From assembly GCF_022394535.1 (NCBI RefSeq), contig NZ_CP089414.1:3348001-3412000 (forward strand): a DNA stretch of 64,000 nucleotides, read 5' to 3'. Numbering within the stretch: position 1 is the stretch's first letter; the number at the start of each line of letters is the position of its first letter. Below the pieces are notes generated by a model. It made no database searches, was not told the DNA's origin, and worked only from the letters and a program-made list of their open reading frames with translations. Positions 47,621-55,642 of this stretch are shown piece by piece. Origin of the DNA: Dyella terrae. GTDB taxonomy: Bacteria; Pseudomonadota; Gammaproteobacteria; Xanthomonadales; Rhodanobacteraceae. Both the position numbers and the translations under genes were made by a program.

Positions 47621-48628
47621 CTACGACTGCGCAGCGATGACGTTGAATCGCGCCGCGATGTACTCGTCGGTGAAGCTGCTCATGTCCCAGCCGCGGATAA
47701 AACCGCAATGGCCGCCATAGGGGGAAATATCCAGCTCGATATTGGCAGGCAATTGCAGCTTTTCGAACGCGTCCACAGGAATGACAGGATCGTCGCGCGC
47801 AGTGAGGATGGTGCACGGTACGTGCATGTTTTCCAGCGCGCGGCCAGCCACGGAATAGCCGTCCAGATAGGCTTCGAGCGAGCTGAAATCGGTATGCCGT
47901 GCCACCAGCGCCGCAGTGAGCCCACGCAGGTTCTGCTTGAGCTCGGCAAGCTCGAAATACTGCCGCTGTGGGAACGCAGCCTGCTTGGCCTGCAGGGAAC
48001 GCCGCCACTTATGCATGAAATACGCCTGGTAGAACCACGGCGCCGAAGCTTCCAGCGAGAACAGGCCCTCGCCCGGATCAACGATGGGGCACACCGCCAG
48101 CGCGTAGCTCAACGGCAAGCCCACCGCCGGTGCGCGCATGGCCGCGCGCAGCGCGAAGTTGCCGCCCAGCGAAAAACCCGCCAGCGCCATGGTCCGCGCA
48201 GGGAAACGCTGCGCGATGTCGCCTAGCGCATGCACCACCTCGTCGATGCGGCATGAATGGAACAGCGCCTCGTTGAGGTGGTGGCTGTCGCCGTGATCGC
48301 GGAAGTTCAGGCGGAAGATGTCCCACCCGTCGGCCAGTAGGCGACTGCCGGTCTGCAGGACATAGGTGGAATCGACGCTGCCTTCCCAGCCATGGAACAG
48401 TACGGCCAGGCCACGCGATTCTGGCTGGGCCTTTTGCGCGGTGTAGGCACCGGTGAGCCGCACGCCATCACCGCCATCCACCGTTACGGGCAGTGAATCC
48501 TGCAGCACCGTCTGTGCAGCCTTGGGCAGCAACAGGCGACGCACGCCGCTGGACGACAGCATGGTCTGGATATGACCACTGCGCAGCGGCCTTGGCGGCA
48601 GAAAATCCTTTCCACTGGGTAGCATCAT
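47621..48628 (-). CDS. YheT-like alpha/beta hydrolase
   Basis: A 335-aa hydrolase of the YheT/ABHD1-3 group, with RSGHIQTMLSS near the N-terminus, LAVLFHGWEGSVDSTY, nucleophile elbow ALAGFSLGGNFALRA (Ser in GFSLGG), acid in ARDDPVIPV and catalytic His in SPYGGHCGFI. Members act on esters and lipids. Its ATG overlaps the stop of the acyltransferase gene by 4 nt, so a common lipid-related role is reasonable. Confidence 0.9.
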   Translation of the reverse strand: MMLPSGKDFLPPRPLRSGHIQTMLSSSGVRRLLLPKAAQTVLQDSLPVTVDGGDGVRLTGAYTAQKAQPESRGLAVLFHGWEGSVDSTYVLQTGSRLLADGWDIFRLNFRDHGDSHHLNEALFHSCRIDEVVHALGDIAQRFPARTMALAGFSLGGNFALRAAMRAPAVGLPLSYALAVCPIVDPGEGLFSLEASAPWFYQAYFMHKWRRSLQAKQAAFPQRQYFELAELKQNLRGLTAALVARHTDFSSLEAYLDGYSVAGRALENMHVPCTILTARDDPVIPVDAFEKLQLPANIELDISPYGGHCGFIRGWDMSSFTDEYIAARFNVIAAQS

Positions 48629-49443
48629 GCTTGGCTGTTGTTGCTCGGCTTGTCTTCCAGCGCCAGTGCAATGCGCTCACGCGCGGTTTCTGCCATGCGG
48701 CGGCGCGCATCCGGCGTGGACGGCACAGGCTCGAGGAAATGCACCTCGGCATCCAGCGGCGCTTCGCCCAGCAGGCGGAGGAAGTTCTGCATGAAGTTTT
48801 CGTGGTCGCGGAAACCGGCGTCGATCACCCGACGGCCATCCCGCGCAAAGCGCAGCGCCACCGGCTGAGCAGGCACTTCGGCATCGAGCGCTGCCTGGAA
48901 AATGCGCGCGTGGAAGACGCGCAGCACGCCGTTGTGACCGGTGCCACCCTCGGGAAACACCGCCACCGAACGGCCACCGCGCAGGCGGTCCACCATGACC
49001 TGCATCACCGCCGCCAGCGAATGATTGTTGCCGCGACGATGAAAGATGGTGCCGCCCGACGCAGCCAGCCAGCCCACTAGCGGCCAAGTGGCGATTTCCG
49101 CCTTGGCGACGAAGCAGGCAGCGCGCTGGCTGTGCAGCAGCTCGATATCGATCCAGGAGGTGTGATTGGCGACGAACAGCACCGGGTCGGCCAACGGTTT
49201 ACCGACTCGAACCGAGCGCAGTCCGAAGATGCGCAACAACGCGGTAGACCACCAACGGATGGTGCGGTGCGCAAAGGGCTCGCGACCGTTTTTCATCACT
49301 TCGTCACGGCGCCAGGTCAGCACCAGTGAACAGAGCACGATGCCCAGCACTATGTGCAGCAGCAGCAAGGGCACTCGCCAGAAGTAGCGCAAGGGTCGCA
49401 TCAGATCTCGGCGGGCGGGGGCGGTGAGGGAATGGCTATTCAT
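48625..49443 (-). CDS. 1-acyl-glycerol-3-phosphate acyltransferase family (PlsC-like)
   Basis: A 272-aa membrane-associated acyltransferase with an N-terminal hydrophobic segment (LLLLHIVLGIVLCSLVL), the HX4D box in NHTSWIDIELL, the GTIFHRRGN block, the substrate-site VFPEGGTG and a later PVALRF. These four blocks define lysophospholipid acyltransferases. It is coupled to the YheT-like hydrolase by a 4-nt overlap. It may be an accessory PlsC or an ornithine-lipid-type acyltransferase. Confidence 0.9.
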   Translation of the reverse strand: MNSHSLTAPARRDLMRPLRYFWRVPLLLLHIVLGIVLCSLVLTWRRDEVMKNGREPFAHRTIRWWSTALLRIFGLRSVRVGKPLADPVLFVANHTSWIDIELLHSQRAACFVAKAEIATWPLVGWLAASGGTIFHRRGNNHSLAAVMQVMVDRLRGGRSVAVFPEGGTGHNGVLRVFHARIFQAALDAEVPAQPVALRFARDGRRVIDAGFRDHENFMQNFLRLLGEAPLDAEVHFLEPVPSTPDARRRMAETARERIALALEDKPSNNSQA

Positions 49444-49495
49444 CAGTACCGGTTAGTTTAGCGTTAGTCGCCGCCTGCGTCCCCGCGCCGCAGGG

Positions 49496-49973
49496 TCAAC
49501 GTTCCAACTGGCCCAACGGCAACGCCGAGGAGTGCTTTACCGTGCGGAGTACAAAGCTGGAATTGACGTCCGCCACGCCCGAGGCGTTGAGCAGCCGATC
49601 CAGCAGGAAACGGGAAAAGTCCTGAAGATCAGCCACATAGACGTGAATCAGGTAATCCATGTCGCCAGTCAGCGCATAACAGGACACCACTTCGGGCCAG
49701 CCGTTCACCAGTTCCACGAAACGCTCGACGGCAACGCTCTCGTGCTTGGTCAGCTGCACGCGGACGAAAGCCTGCAGGCCCAGGCCCACGGCCTGGGGGT
49801 CCACCTGCGCGGTGTACCCCACAAGGACGCCGTCCCCCTCCAGCTTCTGAAGCCGGCGCAGGCACGCCGAGGGGGGAGAGGCTGACTTTGTCGGCCAGCT
49901 CCGCGTTGGTGATGCGCCCGTCCGACTGGAGGACGGTCAGAATCCGTAGATCAGTACGATCCAGAGTAACCAT
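49496..49973 (-). pseudogene. Lrp/AsnC-family regulator, frameshifted
   Basis: Probable local regulator of the divergent phhA. The HTH (LDRTDLRILTVLQSDGRITN, ELADKVSLSP) is in one frame and the rest (SACLRRLQKLE, then GYTAQVDPQAVGLGLQAFV, the RAM ligand domain) in another. Removing one G from the run at 49871-49876 joins them and gives 158 aa, the standard length. In its literal state the protein would lose its ligand-binding domain. Position divergent from phhA matches PhhR-independent, Lrp-controlled phhA loci of Xanthomonadales. Confidence 0.88.
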
Positions 49974-50011
49974 GGCAATAAATCTCCATAGATACGTAGA
50001 GAGGAACAAGA

Positions 50012-50044
50012 TTATTGCGCAACAAGCCTGAATTGATGCAATAA
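50012..50044. promoter_or_regulatory. Inverted repeat between Lrp and phhA, probable Lrp operator
   Basis: TTATTGC (50012-50018) and GCAATAA (50038-50044) are perfect inverted arms 19 bp apart in an AT-rich stretch of the 144-bp divergent intergenic region. Lrp-like proteins bind such loose palindromes. The site overlaps the likely promoters of both genes. Confidence 0.5.
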
Positions 50045-50117
50045 AACAAGCATCGTGCGCAGCAATCAGCCTATGCTGACCTGGTACAAGCAAGCCGGCT
50101 TACGCCAGGAGCACGCC

Positions 50118-51008
50118 ATGAGCACCACACCACGCCGCGTAGAGCATCAGCAAACCGATCGTGGCTATGTGCCGGTGTATGCCACGGGCGTCGTGGAGCA
50201 ACCGTGGGCGAACTACTCCGCCACCGATCACGAAGTCTGGGACACCCTCTATAAACGCCAACGCGACCTGCTGCCGGGCCGCGCCTGCCAGGAGTTCATG
50301 GACGGCGTGGAGCGCTTCGGTCTTGGCGATGGCGGCATCCCGAAATTTGCCGACCTGAACAAGGTGCTGGGCGCCACCACGGGCTGGGAACTGGTCGCCG
50401 TGGAAGGCCTGCTGCCGGATGAGGTGTTCTTCGACCACCTGGCGCATCGCCGCTTCCCAGTGAGTTGGTGGATCCGCAAACCGGATCAGCTCGACTACCT
50501 CAGCGAGCCCGACCTCTTCCACGACCTGTTCGGCCACGTGCCGCTGTTGCTCAACCCGGTTTTTGCCGACTACATGCAGGCCTATGGCCGTGGCGGCATG
50601 AAGGCCTTCGCGATCGGCCCCGAAGCGCTGATGAATCTGACGCGCCTGTACTGGTACACGGTGGAGTTTGGCCTGATCAACACCAAGGACGGCATGCGCA
50701 TCTATGGCGCAGGCATCGTGAGCTCCAAGGGCGAGTCGATCTACTCGCTGGATTCGGCATCACCCAACCGTATCGGCTTCGGCCTGGAGCGCGTGATGAG
50801 CGCGCGCTACCGCATCGACACGTTCCAGCAGACCTATTTCGTGATCGATAGCTTCGAGCAGTTGTTCGAGGCGACGCGCCCAGACTTCACGCCGATCTAC
50901 GCAAAGCTGCGCGAAACGACTGCGCACGCGGCAGGCGACGTGCTGGGCAGTGATCGCGTGTTTACGCAAGGCAATCGCGAAGGCTGGGCGACCAACGCCG
51001 ACACGTGA
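50118..51008 (+). CDS. phhA: Phenylalanine-4-hydroxylase
   Basis: Cytoplasmic iron- and pterin-dependent conversion of phenylalanine to tyrosine. The 296-aa monomeric bacterial form is complete; iron ligands are His135 and His140 in DLFHDLFGHVPLL and Glu183 in YWYTVEFGLI. The pterin-site block PVSWWIRKPDQLDYLSEPD is present. ATG 50118 has AGGAG 7 nt upstream. A terminator follows at 51035. No pterin carbinolamine dehydratase (phhB) is adjacent. Confidence 0.96.
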   Translation: MSTTPRRVEHQQTDRGYVPVYATGVVEQPWANYSATDHEVWDTLYKRQRDLLPGRACQEFMDGVERFGLGDGGIPKFADLNKVLGATTGWELVAVEGLLPDEVFFDHLAHRRFPVSWWIRKPDQLDYLSEPDLFHDLFGHVPLLLNPVFADYMQAYGRGGMKAFAIGPEALMNLTRLYWYTVEFGLINTKDGMRIYGAGIVSSKGESIYSLDSASPNRIGFGLERVMSARYRIDTFQQTYFVIDSFEQLFEATRPDFTPIYAKLRETTAHAAGDVLGSDRVFTQGNREGWATNADT

Positions 51009-51034
51009 TCGCTATAGATCTGCGATACGAAGAA

Positions 51035-51059
51035 AAGCCCGCCACCGTGCGGGCTTTTT
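51035..51059 (+). terminator. Terminator of phhA
   Basis: AAGCCCGC pairs with GCGGGCTT around CACCGT and runs into five T, 27 nt after the phhA stop. Confidence 0.9.
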
Positions 51060-51181
51060 CTTTCTTACGTGTACGCCTGCGTCCGAATGCCCTACGGCGG
51101 CATGATCTGAGATCAAAAGCCAACAACGACTTCCTAACGACCATGACGCTGTCCCCAACGAAAACACGATGGAACAACGTC

Positions 51182-51799
51182 ATGAAAGCCCTGCTCCCCT
51201 TCGCTCTTGCTGCCACGCTCGGCGCACTCGCCGTTCCCACCGCCCATGCGGAAAGCAACGATTCCTGGGTCGTGCGCATCGGCGGCGCCGTCGTCGCGCC
51301 CAAGAGCAATAACGGCACCATCGCTGGCGCGCGCGCGGACGTGAGCAGCAGCACGCGGCCCACCATCGACCTTGAATACATGTTCACCCCGAACTGGGGT
51401 GTGGACGTGCTCGGTGCCTCGCCGTTCCTGCATGACATCAGCCTCGCCGGCCTGGGCACGGTGGCTCGCACTAAACAGCTTCCGCCGACCTTCGGCATCA
51501 ATTACCACTTCATGCCGAACGCAGCCTGGTCGCCGTTCCTGGGCGCAGGCGTCAACTACACCAACTTCTTCAGCACGCACGCCACCGGCGCGCTCTACGG
51601 CAACAGCGTCAGCATCGCCAACAGTTGGGGCCCCGCGGTGCGCGCTGGCTTCGATCTGAAGATCTCAGAGAAGTGGCTCGCCACAGTGGATGTGCGCTGG
51701 GCCTATATCCAGAGCGACGTGAAGGTCGACAACACCAAGGTGGGTACCGCCAAGATCGACCCGATCGTGTTCGGCGCCAGCATCGGTTACCGCTTCTAA
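51182..51799 (+). CDS. OmpW-family outer-membrane protein
   Basis: A 205-aa eight-stranded outer-membrane barrel. ATG 51182 opens a signal peptide ending AHAES; then WVVRIGGAVVAPKS, PTIDLEYMFTPNWGVDVLG and the closing FGASIGYRF with C-terminal Phe are OmpW hallmarks. An ATG 39 nt upstream (51143) is an alternative start without clear benefit. OmpW proteins form narrow hydrophobic channels and respond to osmotic and oxidative stress. A strong terminator follows 31 nt downstream. Confidence 0.93.
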   Translation: MKALLPFALAATLGALAVPTAHAESNDSWVVRIGGAVVAPKSNNGTIAGARADVSSSTRPTIDLEYMFTPNWGVDVLGASPFLHDISLAGLGTVARTKQLPPTFGINYHFMPNAAWSPFLGAGVNYTNFFSTHATGALYGNSVSIANSWGPAVRAGFDLKISEKWLATVDVRWAYIQSDVKVDNTKVGTAKIDPIVFGASIGYRF

Positions 51800-51830
51800 T
51801 AAGGGGAGACCCGTCGGCAGGGAAGCCGCA

Positions 51831-51857
51831 GGGCCCTTCGTGAGAAGGGCCCTTTTT
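51831..51857 (+). terminator. Terminator of ompW
   Basis: Perfect 9-bp stem GGGCCCTTC / GAAGGGCCC with loop GTGA, followed by five T. Confidence 0.93.
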
Positions 51858-51875
51858 CATGGCGTTGATGGCGGG

Positions 51876-52559
51876 CTAGCCGCGCTTCCACTCGTCGACG
51901 GTCAGCACCTGTGCGATGCACTTGCCGTCCCACCGATACATCAGGTGTTGCGCCTGCACACAGGGCGCGACGCGATCGGGATAGAACACGGCCACGCATT
52001 CGCCACTGGCATGACGCACGCTGTCGTAGACGAGACCATCCGAACCTTCCTTGCGCAGCTTGCGCGCGAGCGCGACACCGGCAGCGTAATCGTCCGGATC
52101 GTGCTCGGCTTTCCATCCCCCACGAAGATCGTGCAGCTTCGCCTGGATGCTGGTGCTGTAGCAGCGCATCTCGATGTCGCACGGTGGTTCAGCGGTGGCC
52201 GCGAGGAACAGCTCGCGGTGGTAGACGGTTTCCTCCACCGCCGTCGCTACGCTGTGCGCGGCATAGAACACACCCCACGTGCCATCGGAAAAGCGGCTGC
52301 CCTCGGGATTGAGATGGGTGAACGCGGCCATCACCGGCGTTGTGCCCGGGCCGCTGATGCGCCGATCCGGCGGCACCAGATGCAGGTCGCCGATCTCAGT
52401 ACGCAGGCGCGGATTGGTCATCGCCCCGATGGCGTACAACGCTTCGAGATCGCCCGGCTCAGCGATGCGATCGAACACGCCAATAGGCGGAAAGCGGCTG
52501 GGAACAATGCGATAGGCATGGCTCCAGCGGATGCGTTTGAGCGGTGGAATGTCGGCCAT
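51876..52559 (-). CDS. RES-domain toxin
   Basis: A 227-aa RES protein, family named for conserved Arg, Glu and Ser; these toxins degrade or modify NAD+ (for example MbcT/ParT types). The Arg is in HAYRIVPSRF, the Tyr/His pair in WGVFYAAHS and the Glu in AVEETVYHRELF, with a C-terminal DGLVYDSVRHASGECVAVF. It is paired with the Xre-type antitoxin gene upstream (52726), but 166 nt separate them, more than usual for this class. Confidence 0.9.
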   Translation of the reverse strand: MADIPPLKRIRWSHAYRIVPSRFPPIGVFDRIAEPGDLEALYAIGAMTNPRLRTEIGDLHLVPPDRRISGPGTTPVMAAFTHLNPEGSRFSDGTWGVFYAAHSVATAVEETVYHRELFLAATAEPPCDIEMRCYSTSIQAKLHDLRGGWKAEHDPDDYAAGVALARKLRKEGSDGLVYDSVRHASGECVAVFYPDRVAPCVQAQHLMYRWDGKCIAQVLTVDEWKRG

Positions 52560-52725
52560 GACGTGGATCTCTCACGCGATCTGCCAGAAGGAGCAAGTAT
52601 GGCGGAGAGGCGTATCGTGGGTTGCGACGTGGGGCGCAGGGCCATTGGCCAGCGCGGTGATTGAGTTGCGAGCATAGACGCGACGACGCCATCGCGCACA
52701 AGGTGCGCTCCTGCAAAACGGGTGA

Positions 52726-53118
52726 TCAGCCGCGTTGCGCGTCGAGGTACTGACGTACGACGTAAAGGTCGGCGACGTTACCGGAAAGCATGCGTTCCAG
52801 CGCCGAGCTTCCGCTGAACAATGTGGCCTTGTTCGCGCGGTGCACCCAGCCATCGGCCTGACCGGGATCGGGAAACAGAATCTGCAGATCCTTGAAGATA
52901 CCTAGCAGGTAGCTGATGCGCTCCAGTGTGTCGCGCCCCAGCGTGCCGTTCTGCAGCCGCTTCCACTTATAGAACGTCGACTCCGGCGGGTCGCCCAGCA
53001 GACGTCGCTGGTCGGCAATCCGCAGGTTCCATCGCTCGGCGATGTTGAAGAAGGCACGCAGCGCCGGGCCGCCCAGATCGGTGGCGGGATGGCTTTCGGG
53101 CTGGAGATGAGCCGCCAT
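52726..53118 (-). CDS. Xre/MbcA/ParS-family antitoxin
   Basis: A 130-aa partner of RES toxins. The N-terminal half is an Xre-like HTH (FFNIAERWNLRIADQRRLLG; STFYKWKRLQNG) and the C-terminal half is the MbcA/ParS toxin-binding domain (ERISYLLGIFKDLQILF; TLFSGSSALERML). It precedes the toxin gene as usual. A palindrome at 53137-53152, 19 nt before the start, is the likely autorepression site. Confidence 0.9.
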   Translation of the reverse strand: MAAHLQPESHPATDLGGPALRAFFNIAERWNLRIADQRRLLGDPPESTFYKWKRLQNGTLGRDTLERISYLLGIFKDLQILFPDPGQADGWVHRANKATLFSGSSALERMLSGNVADLYVVRQYLDAQRG

Positions 53119-53136
53119 GATTCGACTCTCCCTGTG

Positions 53137-53152
53137 AAGTTGGGATCAACTT
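53137..53152. promoter_or_regulatory. Palindromic operator upstream of the toxin-antitoxin operon
   Basis: AAGTTG and CAACTT are perfect inverted hexamers separated by GGAT, in an AT-rich stretch just before the antitoxin start, where the antitoxin or the complex would repress its own promoter. Confidence 0.6.
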
Positions 53153-53263
53153 TACTTCATTGGTGCATTTTTAGCCAGTGGGCCGGTTATCAGCCGTTCG
53201 GCCAGTACAGACCCCATTTTCACCGCCGCATACTCCGCCCTACCCTAGCCGGGAGGAAACGCC

Positions 53264-53794
53264 ATGCGCCGCCGCGCCTTTGCCGCCTCGATCCTGTTGT
53301 CGCTGGTCACCCTGAGCGCATATGCCGAGGTGAAGGAAGCGGCCCCCGACCACCTGCTGATCCTGGACAGCCGCACCATCCACGCGCCTCCAGACAAGCT
53401 ATACGCAGCCCTGACCGACGTCGGCCACTGGTGGAACAGTGAGCACACCTATTCCGGCGACGCCTCGCACCTGAGCCTGAAGGCCGAAGCGGGAGGCTGC
53501 TTCTGCGAGCGCTGGGATGGCCAGAGCGTGGAGCATGGCCGTGTGATCTGGGCGGCACCCGGGCACGTGCTGCGGTTGGACACGGCGCTCGGTCCACTGC
53601 AGTCGATGGCGGTCACGGGCGTGATGACCTTCACCCTGAAATCCACGCCCGGCGGAACGACGCTGCAGTTCGAATACCGCGTCAACGGCGCCAGCGGAAG
53701 CGCGCTGGACAAGGTAGCTCCCGTCGTCAACGAGGTGCTGGCGGATCAACTACAGCGTTTGCAGCGCTATGCCGAGACAGGCACGAAGCCCTGA
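53264..53794 (+). CDS. Exported SRPBCC (START-like) domain protein
   Basis: A 176-aa protein with a signal peptide (ending SAYAE) followed by an AHSA1/SRPBCC-type fold: SRTIHAPPDKLYAALTDVGHWW, a Gly/Cys-rich GGCFCERW, HGRVIWAAPGHVLRLDTALG and a long C-terminal helix (VNEVLADQLQRLQRYAE). Export is unusual for this mostly cytoplasmic fold. A hydrophobic ligand is likely but unknown. Confidence 0.85.
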   Translation: MRRRAFAASILLSLVTLSAYAEVKEAAPDHLLILDSRTIHAPPDKLYAALTDVGHWWNSEHTYSGDASHLSLKAEAGGCFCERWDGQSVEHGRVIWAAPGHVLRLDTALGPLQSMAVTGVMTFTLKSTPGGTTLQFEYRVNGASGSALDKVAPVVNEVLADQLQRLQRYAETGTKP

Positions 53795-53804
53795 CGCGCC
53801 GGCC

Positions 53805-53837
53805 GGCATCATTCCGGCGCAGGTCCGGAATGATGCC
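53805..53837. repeat. REP-like palindrome / terminator hairpin
   Basis: Perfect 13-bp stem GGCATCATTCCGG / CCGGAATGATGCC with a 7-nt loop (CGCAGGT). It sits between the convergent SRPBCC and DUF885 genes and shares the ATTCCGGCGCAGG core of the doublet at 27442. Confidence 0.8.
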
Positions 53838-53851
53838 GTGATCAGATGGCG

Positions 53852-55642
53852 TTACTTCTTGCCACCCTTATCTTTCCCGCAGTCACACCCGTAATCCGGC
53901 TCCGGGCCGCCATCGGCGATAAAGCGCTCGACGCGCTTTTCCAGCACCGGCAGCGGTACGGAGCCGATCTGCAGCACGGTGTCGTGAAAGTGGCGGATGT
54001 CGAATTTCGGGCCCAGTGCCTGCTCGGCCTTCTGGCGTAGCTCGAGAATCTTCAGGTAACCCAATTCGTACGACAGCGCCTGACCCGGCCAGCTGATATA
54101 GCGATCGACTTCGTTAGCGATCTCGCGGTCGGATAGCGCGGTGTTCTGCGTCATGAAGTCGATCGCCTGCTGACGCGTCCAACCGAGATGATGGATGCCG
54201 GTATCGACCACCAGCCGGCACGCGCGCCACATTTGGTAGGTGAGGTAACCGAAGCGCTCGTAGGGCGTCTTGTAGATGCCCATCTCGTTGCCGAGGTATT
54301 CCGAGTACAGGCCCCAGCCCTCGCCGTAGGCGGAGATGTAGCCCTCGCGACGGAAGTCTGGCTGGCCGTGCTGCTCGGCCGCCAGCGACAGCTGCAACGA
54401 ATGACCCGGCATCGACTCATGCAGGGTCAACGCGGGCATGTTGTAAAGCGGACGCGATGGCAGGTCGTACGTGTTCACCAGATAGGTGCCCGGGCCACCA
54501 CGGCCGGAGGTGTAGTACGGCGCAATATCGTCCGGCACCGGCACGATGGCGAAGCGCTGGCGCGGCAGGCGGCCGAACTCCCTGCCCAGTTGCGCGTCCA
54601 CTTGCTTGGCCACCCAGGCGGTGCGCATCAGCAGCTCGTCCGGCGACTTGGCATAGAACTGCGGGTCGGTACGCAAGAAATGCAGGAAGTCGGCGAAGCT
54701 TCCCTTGAAGCCCGTCTCCTGCATGGTCTTGACCATCTCGGCGTGGATCTTCGCCACTTGCTCCTGGCCCACCTTCTGGATGGTGTCCGGGTCGAGATCG
54801 AGCGTCGTGTATTCGATGATCTGCTGGCGATACCACGCCTTGCCATCGGGCATGGCTTCAGCGGCAAGCGTGGTGCGCGCCTTGGGCACGTATTCGTTGC
54901 GGAAGAAGGTGAGCAGGTTGGCGTAAGCCGGGATCACCTTGCCGCTGATGGCCTGCTTCGCCTGCTGTTGCAGCTTGGCGACATCGGCGGCGGGCATGGT
55001 GCTCGGCATCTTCTTGAAGGGCTCGTAGAAGCTGCTCTGTGTGGGGTCCTTCAGTTCCGACACGGAGGCGATGGAGACATCGCGGCCCTTCAACACTTCC
55101 TTGGGCACGGTGAAGCCGCGCGCCAGACCGTCGCGCATGTTGTCGATCTGCTGTTGGAAATACGCCGGCACTTCGTTGAGGCGGTCGAGGTAACGCTGAT
55201 AATCCTGCACGGTGCGCAGCTTGTCGCTATCCAGCACGTAGCCAAGCTCGCTCCAGAACGCCGAGTCACTGTTGAACGGCATCTGCCACTGCTTGAACTT
55301 CTGCGCCGCCAACTGATTCTGGATCTGCGCGCGATACACCGCGTAGTTCACCTGCTCTTCCGGCGACAGCTGCTTTACGTCGATGCCGTCGAGCTCGTTG
55401 GAGACCTTCTGCCAGTAGTCCTGACGCTTCTGCTGGTTGGCGGCATCCACGTTGTCCAGGCGCGAACCGTTGGGCTGCGCTTCGCCCGAGGACGAAATGC
55501 CGGACTGGCCATTGCGCCACGCCCACTCCTGCTCGTAGATCTGCTTGAAGCGTGCATCGGCGCTGGAATCGGCCCAGGCCGGGGCGGCAAGGGACAGCGT
55601 CACGGCTGCGGCCAGCCAGGTCGTACGGAGAGCGTTCTTCAC
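53852..55642 (-). CDS. Exported DUF885 metallopeptidase-like protein
   Basis: A 596-aa periplasmic protein of the DUF885 family, common and multicopy in Xanthomonadales. The signal peptide ends APAWA. The zinc motif is HESMPGH (HExxxGH type) at about residue 407, followed by AYGEGWGLYSEYLG with the third acidic ligand. The C-terminus (DYGCDCGKDKGGKK) is Cys/Lys-rich. The GTG start overlaps the SulP stop by 4 nt. Substrates are probably oligopeptides or dipeptides. Confidence 0.92.
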   Translation of the reverse strand: MKNALRTTWLAAAVTLSLAAPAWADSSADARFKQIYEQEWAWRNGQSGISSSGEAQPNGSRLDNVDAANQQKRQDYWQKVSNELDGIDVKQLSPEEQVNYAVYRAQIQNQLAAQKFKQWQMPFNSDSAFWSELGYVLDSDKLRTVQDYQRYLDRLNEVPAYFQQQIDNMRDGLARGFTVPKEVLKGRDVSIASVSELKDPTQSSFYEPFKKMPSTMPAADVAKLQQQAKQAISGKVIPAYANLLTFFRNEYVPKARTTLAAEAMPDGKAWYRQQIIEYTTLDLDPDTIQKVGQEQVAKIHAEMVKTMQETGFKGSFADFLHFLRTDPQFYAKSPDELLMRTAWVAKQVDAQLGREFGRLPRQRFAIVPVPDDIAPYYTSGRGGPGTYLVNTYDLPSRPLYNMPALTLHESMPGHSLQLSLAAEQHGQPDFRREGYISAYGEGWGLYSEYLGNEMGIYKTPYERFGYLTYQMWRACRLVVDTGIHHLGWTRQQAIDFMTQNTALSDREIANEVDRYISWPGQALSYELGYLKILELRQKAEQALGPKFDIRHFHDTVLQIGSVPLPVLEKRVERFIADGGPEPDYGCDCGKDKGGKK

